DNA of 64,000 nt. Origin: Bradyrhizobium sp. 21. GTDB taxonomy: Bacteria; Pseudomonadota; Alphaproteobacteria; Rhizobiales; Xanthobacteraceae. The stretch covers positions 755,647-819,646 of the forward strand of contig NZ_JADPJG010000035.1 of assembly GCF_023073335.1 (NCBI RefSeq), in the 5' to 3' direction. Under the pieces are notes generated by a model. It made no database searches and was not told the DNA's origin. It worked only from the letters and a program-made list of their open reading frames with translations. Every line of letters starts with the position of its first letter. Within the stretch, counting starts at the first letter, position 1. Position numbers and translations under genes: made by a program. Shown here piece by piece: positions 44,311 through 52,376 of this stretch.

Positions 44311-45364
44311 ACAGAATCGGGTGCTCCAGATGGCCATTGCCGAAATCATCAATCACGACGGCGCTCGCAAGAAGGGTTTCGCCACGCGGCGTTGGTTGGA
44401 CCGCGCCGTCCTTGCCTGTACCGTCTTGCCAATGATCGCGGGCATGGGAATTGCGCCCGCGCGCGCCGAATATCCGGACAAGATCGTCAAGATCGTGGTG
44501 CCCTTCGCGGCCGGTGGCGGGACCGACATCATCGCGCGAACGACGGCGCAGGAAATCCAGAGCGAGCTCGGTAAACCTGTCATCATCGAGAACAAGCCGG
44601 GCGCCGGAACCATCATTGGGACCCAGACCGTGGCCACCAGCGAGCCCGACGGCTATTCGCTGCTGATGGCCACCTTCGCGCACGCGGTCAACCCGAGCCT
44701 GTACAACAAGCTGCCGTTCGATCCGCACAAGGATTTCGCGGCGGTCGCGCTGATCGCGCGGTCTTTCAATATCGTCGTCGTCAACCCCACATCCAAGATC
44801 AACTCGATCTCCGATTTGATAGCCGAGGCCAAGGCCAATCCGGGCAAGCTCAATTTCGGTACGTTCGGCACCGGCACCTCGGCCCATCTCGCGGGCGAGC
44901 TGTTCAATGCGATGGCGAAGGTCAAGATGACGGCGGTGCCCTACAAGGGCGCGGCGCCTGCGATCAGCGATCTCCTGGGCGGGCAGATCGACGTGATGTT
45001 CACCACCGTGGCGAGCGCGGCATCGCTGGTGGCCGCGGGTCAGCTCCGGGCGCTGGCTGTCACATCCGCCGAGCGTTCGGCGGCATTTCCGCAATTGCCC
45101 ACCGTCGCCGAGGCGGGGGTATCAGGCTATGCCGCGGAGTCGTGGTACGGATTATACGCTCCGACCAAGACGCCTGCTCCCGTGGTTGCACGCCTGAATC
45201 AGGCTGTCGCAAAGGCCGTCCAGTCCGGCGGCTTCAAGCAACTGGAGGCAAACGAAGGTCTCATCATGGTGGGAGGCTCTCCCGAACAGCTCGATCGCTA
45301 TGTCGGGCAGGAGGAGGACCGTTGGCGCAAGCTGGTCAAGGATGCGAACATCCAGGTGCAATGA
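44303..45364 (+). CDS. Bug/TctC-family periplasmic substrate-binding receptor
   Basis: A 353-residue exported protein. A long N region (about 1-33), hydrophobic core and ARA cleavage near 53 are followed by the Bug signature YPDKIVKIVVPFAAGGGTD, then the GANSIVG-like IENKPGAGTIIGTQTVA and the PYKGAAPAISDLLGGQIDVMF segment. These receptors bind carboxylates for tripartite tricarboxylate transporters. The gene starts inside the synthetase stop region (8-base overlap); ATG at 44330 is an alternative. No TctA/TctB membrane genes are present, so it is an orphan receptor here. Confidence 0.9.
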   Translation: MSEQNRVLQMAIAEIINHDGARKKGFATRRWLDRAVLACTVLPMIAGMGIAPARAEYPDKIVKIVVPFAAGGGTDIIARTTAQEIQSELGKPVIIENKPGAGTIIGTQTVATSEPDGYSLLMATFAHAVNPSLYNKLPFDPHKDFAAVALIARSFNIVVVNPTSKINSISDLIAEAKANPGKLNFGTFGTGTSAHLAGELFNAMAKVKMTAVPYKGAAPAISDLLGGQIDVMFTTVASAASLVAAGQLRALAVTSAERSAAFPQLPTVAEAGVSGYAAESWYGLYAPTKTPAPVVARLNQAVAKAVQSGGFKQLEANEGLIMVGGSPEQLDRYVGQEEDRWRKLVKDANIQVQ

Positions 45365-45540
45365 CGTCGTGATCGCCGGATCCGTGTCGAATGAGGATGC
45401 CGTCAAGCGTTCGGCAACTTCGGCTCGTACCTTGAGGCGCAGGATGCAAGCTCACCTGTAATCTGCTTCACACGCAAACGCTCCCAACACCGCTAGATGA
45501 AATAGGCCCCGCTTCCGCGCGGCCCATTTCGGAGCTGGCG

Positions 45541-45699
45541 ATGATGGCTGCATTGGCAAAGGCGATATCCCGTGCGACGAAAATCGATGTTGAGGTCGAA
45601 ACTCTAAAGGTGCTCGTGATCTTCTCGGGCGCGGGCTTGCTGCTCTCCCTCGTGGCCGCGATGATCTACGGGCAGGCTGTCACCGCCGCCTTGTTCTGA
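45541..45699 (+). CDS. Small single-helix membrane protein (52 residues)
   Basis: An ATG-ATG start with a GGAG ribosome-binding site 7 bases upstream opens a 52-codon frame ending TGA. The product has a polar N-terminal half (AKAISRATKIDVEVETLK) and one membrane helix (VLVIFSGAGLLLSLVAAMIYG). It stands alone between the receptor gene and the aminotransferase gene. Function unknown; the coding call rests on the ribosome-binding site and the clean membrane-protein composition. Confidence 0.6.
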   Translation: MMAALAKAISRATKIDVEVETLKVLVIFSGAGLLLSLVAAMIYGQAVTAALF

Positions 45700-45927
45700 G
45701 AACGTACGGGTTGACCGCGCCGAAGCGCCTCACCCGAGCTTCGACAGCCGCGCGATTCGAATTACGCCTTGCCACACGAGCCATTGCTCTGATGCAGGCT
45801 GGCGACGTCGGCGCGGCCCTGGCTTTCCGTGACCCGCCGAAGCATAGCCGATCATCGAACTGTCATCGCTTGGTCATTCGCGCTCTATTGATGGCTGCTC
45901 CTTATCCGGCGCATCGTGGAGGCTGAT

Positions 45928-47277
45928 ATGCATCTGACTGAGACAATTTCGTCCGACCGCCGGTCGATCCTGAAGGGCCTCGCGGCCGCAGCCGTCACGT
46001 CCCTGGCGGCACCAGCCACGACTGCAACGGCGATGGCGGCAACGGCGATGGCAGCCGACGGCCTGCCGGCGCAGCCGACCGGAGCGGCGGCGGCCATCGC
46101 CACCGACAATGCCTATTGGACGGCCGTGAAGGGGCTCTATGCCGTGACGCCTGAAATCGTCAATCTGGAGAACGGCTTTTGGGGCATCATGGCCGAGCCG
46201 GTGAGGCGCGAATTCATTCGCCAGTCCGACATGGTCAACTATCAGAATTCCTATTACGCGCGGCAGCGCGCGGGGGCGGATTTCGAGGCCGTGCGCATCA
46301 AGGTGGCGCAGGCGGTCGGCGCGGCGCCCGAGGAGATTGCGCTCACCCGGGGCGCGACCGAAGCGCTGCAGCTCCTGATCGGCGGCTACAACAAGCTGAA
46401 GCCAGGCGACAGCGTGCTCTACACCGACCTCGACTACGATTCGATGCAGTATGCGATGAACGCGCTGAAGGGCCGCCGTGGCGTCGATGTCGTCAAGTTC
46501 GATGTGCCGGAGCCTGCCACCCGCCAGAGCGTGCTCGACGCCTATGGCCGCGCCCTCGAAGCGAATCCCAAGACCAGGCTCCTCCTCCTCACCCATGTCA
46601 GCCATCGCACCGGCCTCGTCATGCCGGTCGCCGAGATCGCCCGCATGGCCAAGGCCAAGGGCGTCGACATCATCCTCGACGCCGCCCATTCCTGGGGGCA
46701 GATGGACTTCAGGGTGGGCGAGCTCGGCGTCGATTTCGTCGGCTTCAACCTGCACAAATGGATCGGCGCACCGGTCGGCGTGGGCTTCCTCTACATCAGG
46801 AAGGATCGTCTCGCCGACATCGATCGTGACATGGGCGACGAGGATTTTGCGCAAGACGACATCCGCTCGCGCGTGCATACCGGCACGGTCAATTTCGCGA
46901 CGGTGCTGACGGTGCCCGCGGCCGTGGCGCTCCATCAGCAGATCGGCGCCGCGGCGAAACAGGCCCGCCTGCGCTATTTGCGCGACTACTGGGTGAGCCG
47001 CGCGCGGGACTTCAAGGACATCGAGATCCTGACGCCGGATGAGCCCGGCCTGTATGGTGCGCTCACATCCTTCCGCCTTGCCGGCAAGACGAGCAAAGCC
47101 GACAACGACGCCACCGTGGCGAAGCTCAGGGACGGCCACAAGATCCTGACGGTCCGTCGCGCGGGCGTCGCCAAGGGACAATGCATCCGCGTGACGCCGG
47201 CGCTCTACAACGACGAGTCCGATCTCGACCGCTTCGTCGAGGCGCTCGCCGTCATCACGGGCACGAAGACGGGGTGA
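45928..47277 (+). CDS. Tat-exported class V aminotransferase-like protein
   Basis: A 449-residue PLP-fold protein. A twin-arginine signal (DRRSILKGLAAAAVTSLAAP) precedes a fold-type I domain with TRGATEALQLL, the cofactor Asp251 and His254 (ILDAAHSWGQ) and the Schiff-base lysine Lys277 (GFNLHKWIGAP). It resembles isopenicillin-N epimerase / NifS-like enzymes. Tat export of a PLP enzyme implies folding with cofactor in the cytoplasm and action in the periplasm; the substrate is unknown. ATG at 45928 with GGAGG five bases upstream is clearly the start. Confidence 0.87.
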   Translation: MHLTETISSDRRSILKGLAAAAVTSLAAPATTATAMAATAMAADGLPAQPTGAAAAIATDNAYWTAVKGLYAVTPEIVNLENGFWGIMAEPVRREFIRQSDMVNYQNSYYARQRAGADFEAVRIKVAQAVGAAPEEIALTRGATEALQLLIGGYNKLKPGDSVLYTDLDYDSMQYAMNALKGRRGVDVVKFDVPEPATRQSVLDAYGRALEANPKTRLLLLTHVSHRTGLVMPVAEIARMAKAKGVDIILDAAHSWGQMDFRVGELGVDFVGFNLHKWIGAPVGVGFLYIRKDRLADIDRDMGDEDFAQDDIRSRVHTGTVNFATVLTVPAAVALHQQIGAAAKQARLRYLRDYWVSRARDFKDIEILTPDEPGLYGALTSFRLAGKTSKADNDATVAKLRDGHKILTVRRAGVAKGQCIRVTPALYNDESDLDRFVEALAVITGTKTG

Positions 47278-47279
47278 AC

Positions 47280-47299
47280 CCGGGGGCGGGCGCCCCCGG
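47280..47299. terminator. GC-rich hairpin between convergent genes
   Basis: CCGGGGGC-GGGC-GCCCCCGG, 8-bp arms, directly after the aminotransferase stop and before the MFS stop on the other strand. It has no T-run, but the position suits a shared terminator. Confidence 0.5.
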
Positions 47300-47314
47300 A
47301 TATCCCCGTGACCC

Positions 47315-48625
47315 TCACGCCGCGGCGAGCGCCGGTTGCACCGGCCGCCGGCCGATCATCAGCGACAGCACGGCCGCGACGATGCCCGTCGCGCCTGCGA
47401 TCATGAAGGCCTGCAGATAATCCCCCTGCGTGGAGCGCATGAAGCCGGCGAAGACCGCGGCACAGGCGGCGCCGAGCTGATGGCCGGCGACGACCCAGCC
47501 GAAGATCAGCGGTGCATTCCTGTCGCCGAATGTTTCGTTGGCGATGCGCACGGTCGGCGGCACGGTCGCGATCCAGTCGAGCCCGTAGAACACCGCGAAT
47601 ACCGACAGGCTGACGAACGAGAAATCCGAGTAGGGCAGGTAGATCAGCGAGAGTCCGCGCAGGCCATAATAGAAGAACAGCAGCTTGCGCGGATCGAAGC
47701 GATCCGTAAGCCAGCCCGACAGGGTGGTGCCGAACAGGTCGAAGAACCCCATCAGCGCGAGCAGGCTCGCGGCCTGCACTTCGAAGATGCCATGGTCGCC
47801 GCAGAACGCGATCAGATGGGTGCCGACGAGGCCGTTGGTGGTGAAGCCGCAGATGAAGAAGGTCGCGAACAGGAACCAGAATGTCGGCGTCTTCGCCGCG
47901 CGCGCAAGGTTGCTGAACGCGGCGACGAACGGATTGCCCTGCGCCGGCGGCGCGGGCTGGTCCTCATGAGCGCTGCCGTATGAGCGCAGGCCAACCGTGG
48001 CAGGCCGCTCCGGCACCAGGATGTAGACCAGCGGGATCAGCGCCGCGCAGCACGCGGCGACCGTCAGCACCACCGGCTGCCAGCCGCCCCATTCGACCAG
48101 CGCCGCGAGGCCCGGCATGAAGATGAGCGTGCCGGTGGCCGTGCTCGCGGTGAGCAGGCCCATGACAAGGCCGCGATTGGTGGTGAACCAGCGGTTGACG
48201 ATGGTGGCGCCGAGCACGTTGGCGACGGCACCCGAGCCGATGCCGGAGAGCAGTCCCCAAGTCAGGAACAATTGCCACGGCGTGGTCATGAAGTAGCTGG
48301 CCCCCGTCGATGCGGACATCAGCGCCAACGCGCCCAGCACCGTGCGGCGGATGCCGAAGCGCTGCATCACGGCGGCTGCGAACGGCCCCGCGAGGCCATA
48401 AAGGAAGATGCCGATTGCGGCCGACGACGAGATCACGCCGACGTCCCAGCCGAAGGTCTTCTGCAGCGGCAGCATCAGGACGCCCGGCGTCGAGCGTAGG
48501 CCGGCGGCGGCAAGCAGCGCCAGGAAGATCACGGCGACAACCACGAAGGCGTAGTTCTGGCCGAACGGCCGTCTGGACACGGAGGCAGATTGAACGGCGG
48601 CGGGTTGAACGGGGGAGTGGGGCAT
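47315..48625 (-). CDS. MFS transporter
   Basis: A 436-residue, 12-helix major facilitator. The N half has LRSTPGVLMLPLQKTFGW, the motif-A-like loop after helix two is GPFAAAVMQRFGIRRTVLG, and a mid-loop (about 215-240) is Pro/Gln-rich. Similar transporters move monocarboxylates or drugs. It is divergent from a TetR gene, and its ATG (48625) lies at the edge of the inverted repeat that separates the two, so the TetR protein very likely represses it. Confidence 0.86.
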   Translation of the reverse strand: MPHSPVQPAAVQSASVSRRPFGQNYAFVVVAVIFLALLAAAGLRSTPGVLMLPLQKTFGWDVGVISSSAAIGIFLYGLAGPFAAAVMQRFGIRRTVLGALALMSASTGASYFMTTPWQLFLTWGLLSGIGSGAVANVLGATIVNRWFTTNRGLVMGLLTASTATGTLIFMPGLAALVEWGGWQPVVLTVAACCAALIPLVYILVPERPATVGLRSYGSAHEDQPAPPAQGNPFVAAFSNLARAAKTPTFWFLFATFFICGFTTNGLVGTHLIAFCGDHGIFEVQAASLLALMGFFDLFGTTLSGWLTDRFDPRKLLFFYYGLRGLSLIYLPYSDFSFVSLSVFAVFYGLDWIATVPPTVRIANETFGDRNAPLIFGWVVAGHQLGAACAAVFAGFMRSTQGDYLQAFMIAGATGIVAAVLSLMIGRRPVQPALAAA

Positions 48626-48680
48626 GTTACTTACCGGTACGTATTGCGATGCGGCATTAGTACGTACCGGTCAGTAACAT
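48624..48680. promoter_or_regulatory. Long inverted repeat, probable TetR operator pair
   Basis: Arms at 48624-48643 and 48661-48680 match in 19 of 20 positions as inverted repeats, separated by 17 bases; each contains TACCGGT and TACGTA palindromic cores. It fills the spacer between the divergent MFS and TetR genes and touches the MFS start codon. Confidence 0.75.
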
Positions 48681-48715
48681 TGTCAAGCCCTCTTCCGAAG
48701 GTCGGACTGAGTCAG

Positions 48716-49309
48716 ATGAAGAAAAAAGCCGAAAAAGCCGCGGCCGCGCCCATCCGGGCCGCCGACCGCATTCGCGCATCCGCAAGCGAATTGTTCTACC
48801 GCGAGGGCATCCGCGCCGTCGGCGTCGACGAGGTGGTGGACCGCGCCGGCGTCACCAAGCCCAGCCTCTATCGCAGCTTCGCCTCCAAGGACGATCTCGC
48901 CGCCGCTTACTTGCGCGACTACGATCTGGAATTCTGGGAAAATTTCGAACGCCCCGGCGGCAAGACCTACGGCAATGCGCGCGATCACGTGCTCGCCTAT
49001 ATCGGCCAGCTCGTACCGCGCGCGGTGAGTAAGGGCTATCGCGGCTGCGGCCTCAGCAACGCCGCGGTGGAATATCCCTCGCGCGACAATCCGGCGCGGC
49101 AAGTCGCCGAAGCCCACAAGAAAGTTTTTCGCAAGCGCCTGCGCGAACTCGCAGCTCACATGGGCGCACGCCAGCCCGCCGTGCTCGGCGATGCGCTACT
49201 GTTGCTGATCGAAGGCATCTACGTCACCGGCCAGCAGTCCGAAGACGGCCCCGCGCAGTCGGCGCTCGCGACCGCGAAGATGTTGATTGATGCGGGGGTG
49301 AAGGGATGA
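48716..49309 (+). CDS. TetR-family transcriptional regulator
   Basis: A 197-residue regulator. A Lys/Ala-rich start leads to a TetR helix-turn-helix (about 16-62: IRASASELFYREGIRAVGVDEVV, VTKPSLYRSFASKDDL), and the C-terminal ligand-binding domain contains GYRGCGLSNAAVEYP, common in a TetR subgroup that controls reductases and transporters. The ATG at 48716 is 35 bases after the inverted repeat. It likely controls the adjacent MFS gene in response to the exported compound. Confidence 0.9.
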   Translation: MKKKAEKAAAAPIRAADRIRASASELFYREGIRAVGVDEVVDRAGVTKPSLYRSFASKDDLAAAYLRDYDLEFWENFERPGGKTYGNARDHVLAYIGQLVPRAVSKGYRGCGLSNAAVEYPSRDNPARQVAEAHKKVFRKRLRELAAHMGARQPAVLGDALLLLIEGIYVTGQQSEDGPAQSALATAKMLIDAGVKG

Positions 49310-49366
49310 GGGCGAGCTCCGCGCGCGAAAACGCGAGGCGCTGAAGGTTATGTCGCCCGCTTTGGC

Positions 49367-49392
49367 AGGAACTTCCGTTTTTTCCCGACGTT
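49367..49392 (+). promoter_or_regulatory. EcfG-type general stress response promoter
   Basis: GGAAC at 49367-49371 and CGTT at 49389-49392 with 17 bases between them match the alphaproteobacterial EcfG consensus (GGAAC-N16/17-CGTT). The ATG of the next gene is 34 bases downstream. Confidence 0.72.
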
Positions 49393-49426
49393 GAGCTGCC
49401 AGCCCGCATCAGCGGCTGGTCGCACA

Positions 49427-49645
49427 ATGAAGAATTTTTCCAATGCCGAATTTTCACCGGAGGCGATCGAGCTGATGACCGCCGCTCTGGAAGCCGCGGT
49501 TGCGACCCTGCCCGAGCCTGTGCACTCCTCACATGTCAACGCGCTCGCCGAATCCATCCTGCGCACCGCCAGCGCCGGCGAGCGAAATGTTGCGGACTTG
49601 CAAAGGATCGCCCTGATGGAGCTGCAATTGGCGACGCGCAGATGA
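49427..49645 (+). CDS. Small conserved-looking protein behind an EcfG-type promoter
   Basis: A 72-residue soluble protein, helical throughout (FSPEAIELMTAALEAAVATL, then HVNALAESILRTASAGERNV). I recall no named domain. The ATG at 49427 is preceded by no strong ribosome-binding site; the EcfG-like promoter 34 bases upstream argues for stress-induced expression. An exported-protein gene follows after 10 bases on the same strand, so the two may be co-transcribed. Confidence 0.62.
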   Translation: MKNFSNAEFSPEAIELMTAALEAAVATLPEPVHSSHVNALAESILRTASAGERNVADLQRIALMELQLATRR

Positions 49646-49655
49646 GGAGATCGTC

Positions 49656-50114
49656 ATGAAAGCAATAATTGCCGTGGTCTTTGCGCTCTCGGTTACGCCG
49701 CTCGGTGTTGCCCAGGCAGAGAGCTGGACCCCTTACCGCATTCCCGAATCCGGAACCTCGGTCGACATCCCCAGCTCGGTTTTCACCGAACTGGCGGGCA
49801 AGCCTGACGGATATGGTCAGCAATTTCGGACGTCGGACGGCAGCGCCGATCTCACCGTGCAAGCTGTTCCGAACCAAGGTCTGCCGCCGGCCGAATTTCT
49901 GGCCAGGAAGAGTCCGCCCTCCGGGATCATCTACAAGCGGATCGCGCCGAGATTCTTCGTCGTCTCCAGCATCAAGCGCGGCAAGATCTGGTACGACCGC
50001 TGCAATTTCTCACGGCGCTACGTGCACTGCGTGCTGATCAATTATCCCGCGGCGGAGAAGCGGCAATGGGACCGCATTGTGACGCGGATCAGTCACACCC
50101 TGAGTGCCGACTGA
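49656..50114 (+). CDS. Secreted hypothetical protein
   Basis: A 152-residue exported protein: signal peptide MKAIIAVVFALSVTPLGVAQA, then an all-beta-looking mature part (TPYRIPESGTSVDIP, YGQQFRTSDGSADLTVQAVP) with two Cys (DRCNF, VHCVL) that may bond. It resembles a widespread small periplasmic family of unknown role in rhizobia. ATG follows a GAGG-type site and the gene sits just after the EcfG-promoted small gene. Confidence 0.68.
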   Translation: MKAIIAVVFALSVTPLGVAQAESWTPYRIPESGTSVDIPSSVFTELAGKPDGYGQQFRTSDGSADLTVQAVPNQGLPPAEFLARKSPPSGIIYKRIAPRFFVVSSIKRGKIWYDRCNFSRRYVHCVLINYPAAEKRQWDRIVTRISHTLSAD

Positions 50115-50127
50115 AACCGGACCCTGG

Positions 50128-50156
50128 AAAAAAGCTGCCCGAGCAAGTCGGGCAGC
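50128..50156 (-). terminator. Rho-independent terminator for the minus-strand low-complexity operon
   Basis: On the minus strand a 9-bp perfect stem (GCTGCCCGA / TCGGGCAGC, 5-base loop) is followed by TTTTTT. It lies 12 bases after the stop of the 50168-50596 gene and also ends the converging plus-strand transcript region. Confidence 0.8.
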
Positions 50157-50167
50157 AGGTCGTGAGG

Positions 50168-50596
50168 TTAGCGCGCCGTCGTTGACGTGGTCGACATCGT
50201 CGGCTTCGAGCCCGGGACATGCGACATCGTCTTGGTTGTCGAACCGACCTCCTGGCCGGCCTTCACCTGGGTGCGTGTATGCGAGCGGCTGAACGTGCCG
50301 CCCTCATGGGCCTGCGCCCGGGCGTTGGAATTCATCACCGGGCCGTTGCCCTTGTTCATGCTGACGCCCGTATGTGACTTGCCGTCGACGGCTGCGGCGC
50401 TTCCGCCGGCCGCAATCGACGAGCCCGTGCCGCCCGTCGCCGAGGTCGACGTGCCGCCGGTGCCGACCGTCGAGGCGGATGTGCCGCCCACCGCGGCCGA
50501 ACCGCCCGTTCCCCCGGTCACACTGGTCTGTGCAAGAAGCGGCGAAGTGGCGGCAAGCAAAAGTGTGACTGCCGAAATTGTCAGGAGCGTTCTCAT
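50168..50596 (-). CDS. Secreted Gly/Ser/Thr-rich low-complexity protein
   Basis: A 142-residue exported protein. The signal peptide (about 1-22, ending LLAQ) is followed by degenerate repeats of the type TVGTGGTSTSATGGTGSS (residues 24-65) and a more complex tail with many Thr, Lys and His. There is no enzyme motif. It is the last gene of a three-gene minus-strand operon with two other low-complexity exported proteins and ends at a clear terminator. A cell-surface, matrix or stress role is plausible but unproven. Confidence 0.7.
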   Translation of the reverse strand: MRTLLTISAVTLLLAATSPLLAQTSVTGGTGGSAAVGGTSASTVGTGGTSTSATGGTGSSIAAGGSAAAVDGKSHTGVSMNKGNGPVMNSNARAQAHEGGTFSRSHTRTQVKAGQEVGSTTKTMSHVPGSKPTMSTTSTTAR

Positions 50597-50615
50597 GTTT
50601 CAATCCTTCATGAAC

Positions 50616-50969
50616 CTAGGGTGACGAGGTCGAGATCGTGCAGCCGTTGACGGTGATGGTGCTGGCGCTGGTCGAGCCAGGCCCTCCCGCCGTCGACGAT
50701 GAGCTCGAGACGTTGCCACCGCCTGCCTGCACATGGACCGAGGATCCGCCGGCCGAGCTTGAGCTCGACAGCGAACCGCTCGAGGTGGTCGATCCGGTTG
50801 TGCCCGAGCTCGATGAGCCGACCGCGGTCATGCTTCCGTCGGCATGCTTTTCGACCGTGACCTTGCAGGTCTCGCCCGATGCTGTCTTTCCGGTCTTTTC
50901 CATGGTTGCTGCCTGAGCAGCGCCGCCCATCAAGGCCAATGCTGCGATCGCGATGATTGATCTGTTCAT
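50616..50969 (-). CDS. Secreted Ser/Gly-rich protein
   Basis: A 117-residue exported protein: signal peptide MNRSIIAIAALALMGGAAQA, a short complex segment (GETCKVTVEKHADGSMTAV), then Ser/Gly/Thr runs and a final NGCTISTSSP with a second Cys. ATG at 50969 has a GGAGGAGAACTG-type ribosome-binding site; the longer frame lies in the hairpin region. It sits 19 bases before the next gene of the operon and about 60 bases after the repeat-protein gene. Confidence 0.68.
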   Translation of the reverse strand: MNRSIIAIAALALMGGAAQAATMEKTGKTASGETCKVTVEKHADGSMTAVGSSSSGTTGSTTSSGSLSSSSSAGGSSVHVQAGGGNVSSSSSTAGGPGSTSASTITVNGCTISTSSP

Positions 50970-50994
50970 GCCAGTTCTCCTCCAACGAAGACGA

Positions 50995-51018
50995 GGGAGC
51001 GGCAGTGCTGCCGCTCCC
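50995..51018. terminator. Hairpin between two low-complexity protein genes
   Basis: GGGAGCGGCA-GTGC-TGCCGCTCCC, a 10-bp perfect stem. There is no T-run in the minus direction, so partial termination or processing of the operon transcript is more likely than full termination. Confidence 0.5.
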
Positions 51019-51028
51019 GGCCAAGGCA

Positions 51029-51655
51029 TCAATCCTTGTCCTTCTTGTTGTGGCCCTTGCCCTTTTCCATGCCCATCTCGCTGGCATGACCCGCGGACGA
51101 GCCGGCTGCGCCCACCGTCGAGCCGCTCTTGCCGTCGCCCGCTGACGAGCCGCCGGTGCCGAGCGTCGACGCGGAGTTGGAGCCGGAGCCCGCCGCAGAG
51201 CCGCCGGTGCCGACGCTGGACGAGCTCTTGCCGCCGCCCGCCGATGAGCCGCCGGTGCCGAGTGTCGAGGCGGAGCCGCTGCCCGAGCCGCTACCTGCCG
51301 CAGAGCCGCCGGTACCGACGCTGGACGAACTCTTGCCGCCGCCCGCCGACGAGCCGCCGGTGCCGAGGGTCGAGGCCGAGCCGCTGCCCGAGCCGCCGCC
51401 AGCCGCGGAGCCGCCCGTACCCACGGACGAACTGCTGGTGCCACCGCCAGCCGACGAGCCGCCGGTGCCGAGCGTCGAAGCCGACCCGGACCCGCTGCCG
51501 CCGGCCGAGGAGCCGCCGGTGCCGACGGTCGAGTTGCTGGTGCCGCCGCCGGCCGACGAGCCGCCCGCTCCAACTGTTGAGCTAGATTGCGCAACGGCAA
51601 GTGCCGTGCCGGCCAGAAGCGCGGCCGCAGCCGCAGAAAGCTTCAGGATCCTCAT
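51029..51655 (-). CDS. Secreted tandem-repeat protein (TLGTGGSSAGGG repeats)
   Basis: A 208-residue exported protein. The signal peptide MRILKLSAAAAALLAGTALA is followed by about ten imperfect 12-25-residue repeats of the form STLGTGGSSAGGG and SSVGTGGSAAG (residues 25-190), then a charged tail (MEKGKGHNKKDKD). It has no Cys and little predicted fold. ATG at 51655 has a GGAGGAG ribosome-binding site. First gene of the low-complexity operon. The plus-strand open frame across it is a by-product of the repeats. Role unknown; a surface or matrix protein is an inference. Confidence 0.72.
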   Translation of the reverse strand: MRILKLSAAAAALLAGTALAVAQSSSTVGAGGSSAGGGTSNSTVGTGGSSAGGSGSGSASTLGTGGSSAGGGTSSSSVGTGGSAAGGGSGSGSASTLGTGGSSAGGGKSSSSVGTGGSAAGSGSGSGSASTLGTGGSSAGGGKSSSSVGTGGSAAGSGSNSASTLGTGGSSAGDGKSGSTVGAAGSSAGHASEMGMEKGKGHNKKDKD

Positions 51656-51896
51656 GTCGTTCTCCTCCAGTTTTTCCAAAAAATAACTCGCCAATTCAGG
51701 CACGGGATAAAGTGGCAAACGGGGAAACGTTCCTTGAGCAGGACATGATGACCCGTGCATACGGCACCTGCCGCGCGAACGGCTGCTATGCGAAGCGAAT
51801 GCCACGCATCACCGCGGCTATTCATCCACTGTTCATGTGTGCCGAGAGTTCGCGCAGCGCCTTGTGCGCCGCAGTCGCGTAGAGAGCCAGCAACTC

Positions 51897-52301
51897 TCAG
51901 AAGGCGCCGACCATCACCTGGCGATCGTAGATCCGATGCGAAGACGCCGCGCGGGCTGGGCGCTTCGAACGAAGACTGGTGGCTGGCGTCGCAGCGCGTT
52001 GAGGCGCGGGCGGAATTTTCGTCTCTTGCTTCGGCGGCTCAGCCATCGCCATTGCGTTGCTCGCAACGCGGTCTGGCGGCTCGGCCGCAAGCGCGGGCGA
52101 CGAGATCGTGGCGGTGATCTGAGTGGACGTGTCGAAGATGATTTTTTCGGGCAGCGCGCGCGCGGAGCTGATGCGAATGATCGTTCGGTCGACATCCACA
52201 CTTTCAGTCCGCTCGCCAAGCGGCGTCAGAGAGCGATCGAGCGCGAAGAGCAGCGCCACGACGAAGGCGCCAGCAAACAGAACATATCGAATGACGGGCA
52301 T
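51897..52301 (-). CDS. Membrane-anchored hypothetical protein
   Basis: A 134-residue protein with one N-terminal membrane helix (YVLFAGAFVVALLFALD) and a mostly disordered, Pro/Ala-rich remainder (about 70-115) ending in the short conserved-looking RIYDRQVMVGAF. I know of no named family; similar proteins with this tail seem frequent in Bradyrhizobium-type genomes, from memory only. Lies between two other exported-protein genes on the minus strand. Confidence 0.6.
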   Translation of the reverse strand: MPVIRYVLFAGAFVVALLFALDRSLTPLGERTESVDVDRTIIRISSARALPEKIIFDTSTQITATISSPALAAEPPDRVASNAMAMAEPPKQETKIPPAPQRAATPATSLRSKRPARAASSHRIYDRQVMVGAF

Positions 52302-52376
52302 CAGGCACTACCGCAAAAGCAACCAAGGGCGGATGCACAGGCGGGCCGCCACGCGACAGCCCGCCATTGCGCAAAG

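Noticed and set aside
51129..51686. 185-codon plus-strand frame of Pro/Glu/Val repeats
   Set aside because: It mirrors the tandem repeats of the 51029-51655 gene and has no ribosome-binding site or signal peptide.
51655..51740. Possible EcfG promoter before the repeat-protein gene
   Set aside because: GGAAC is present on the minus strand but the second box reads CTTT instead of CGTT at the right distance, too weak to call.
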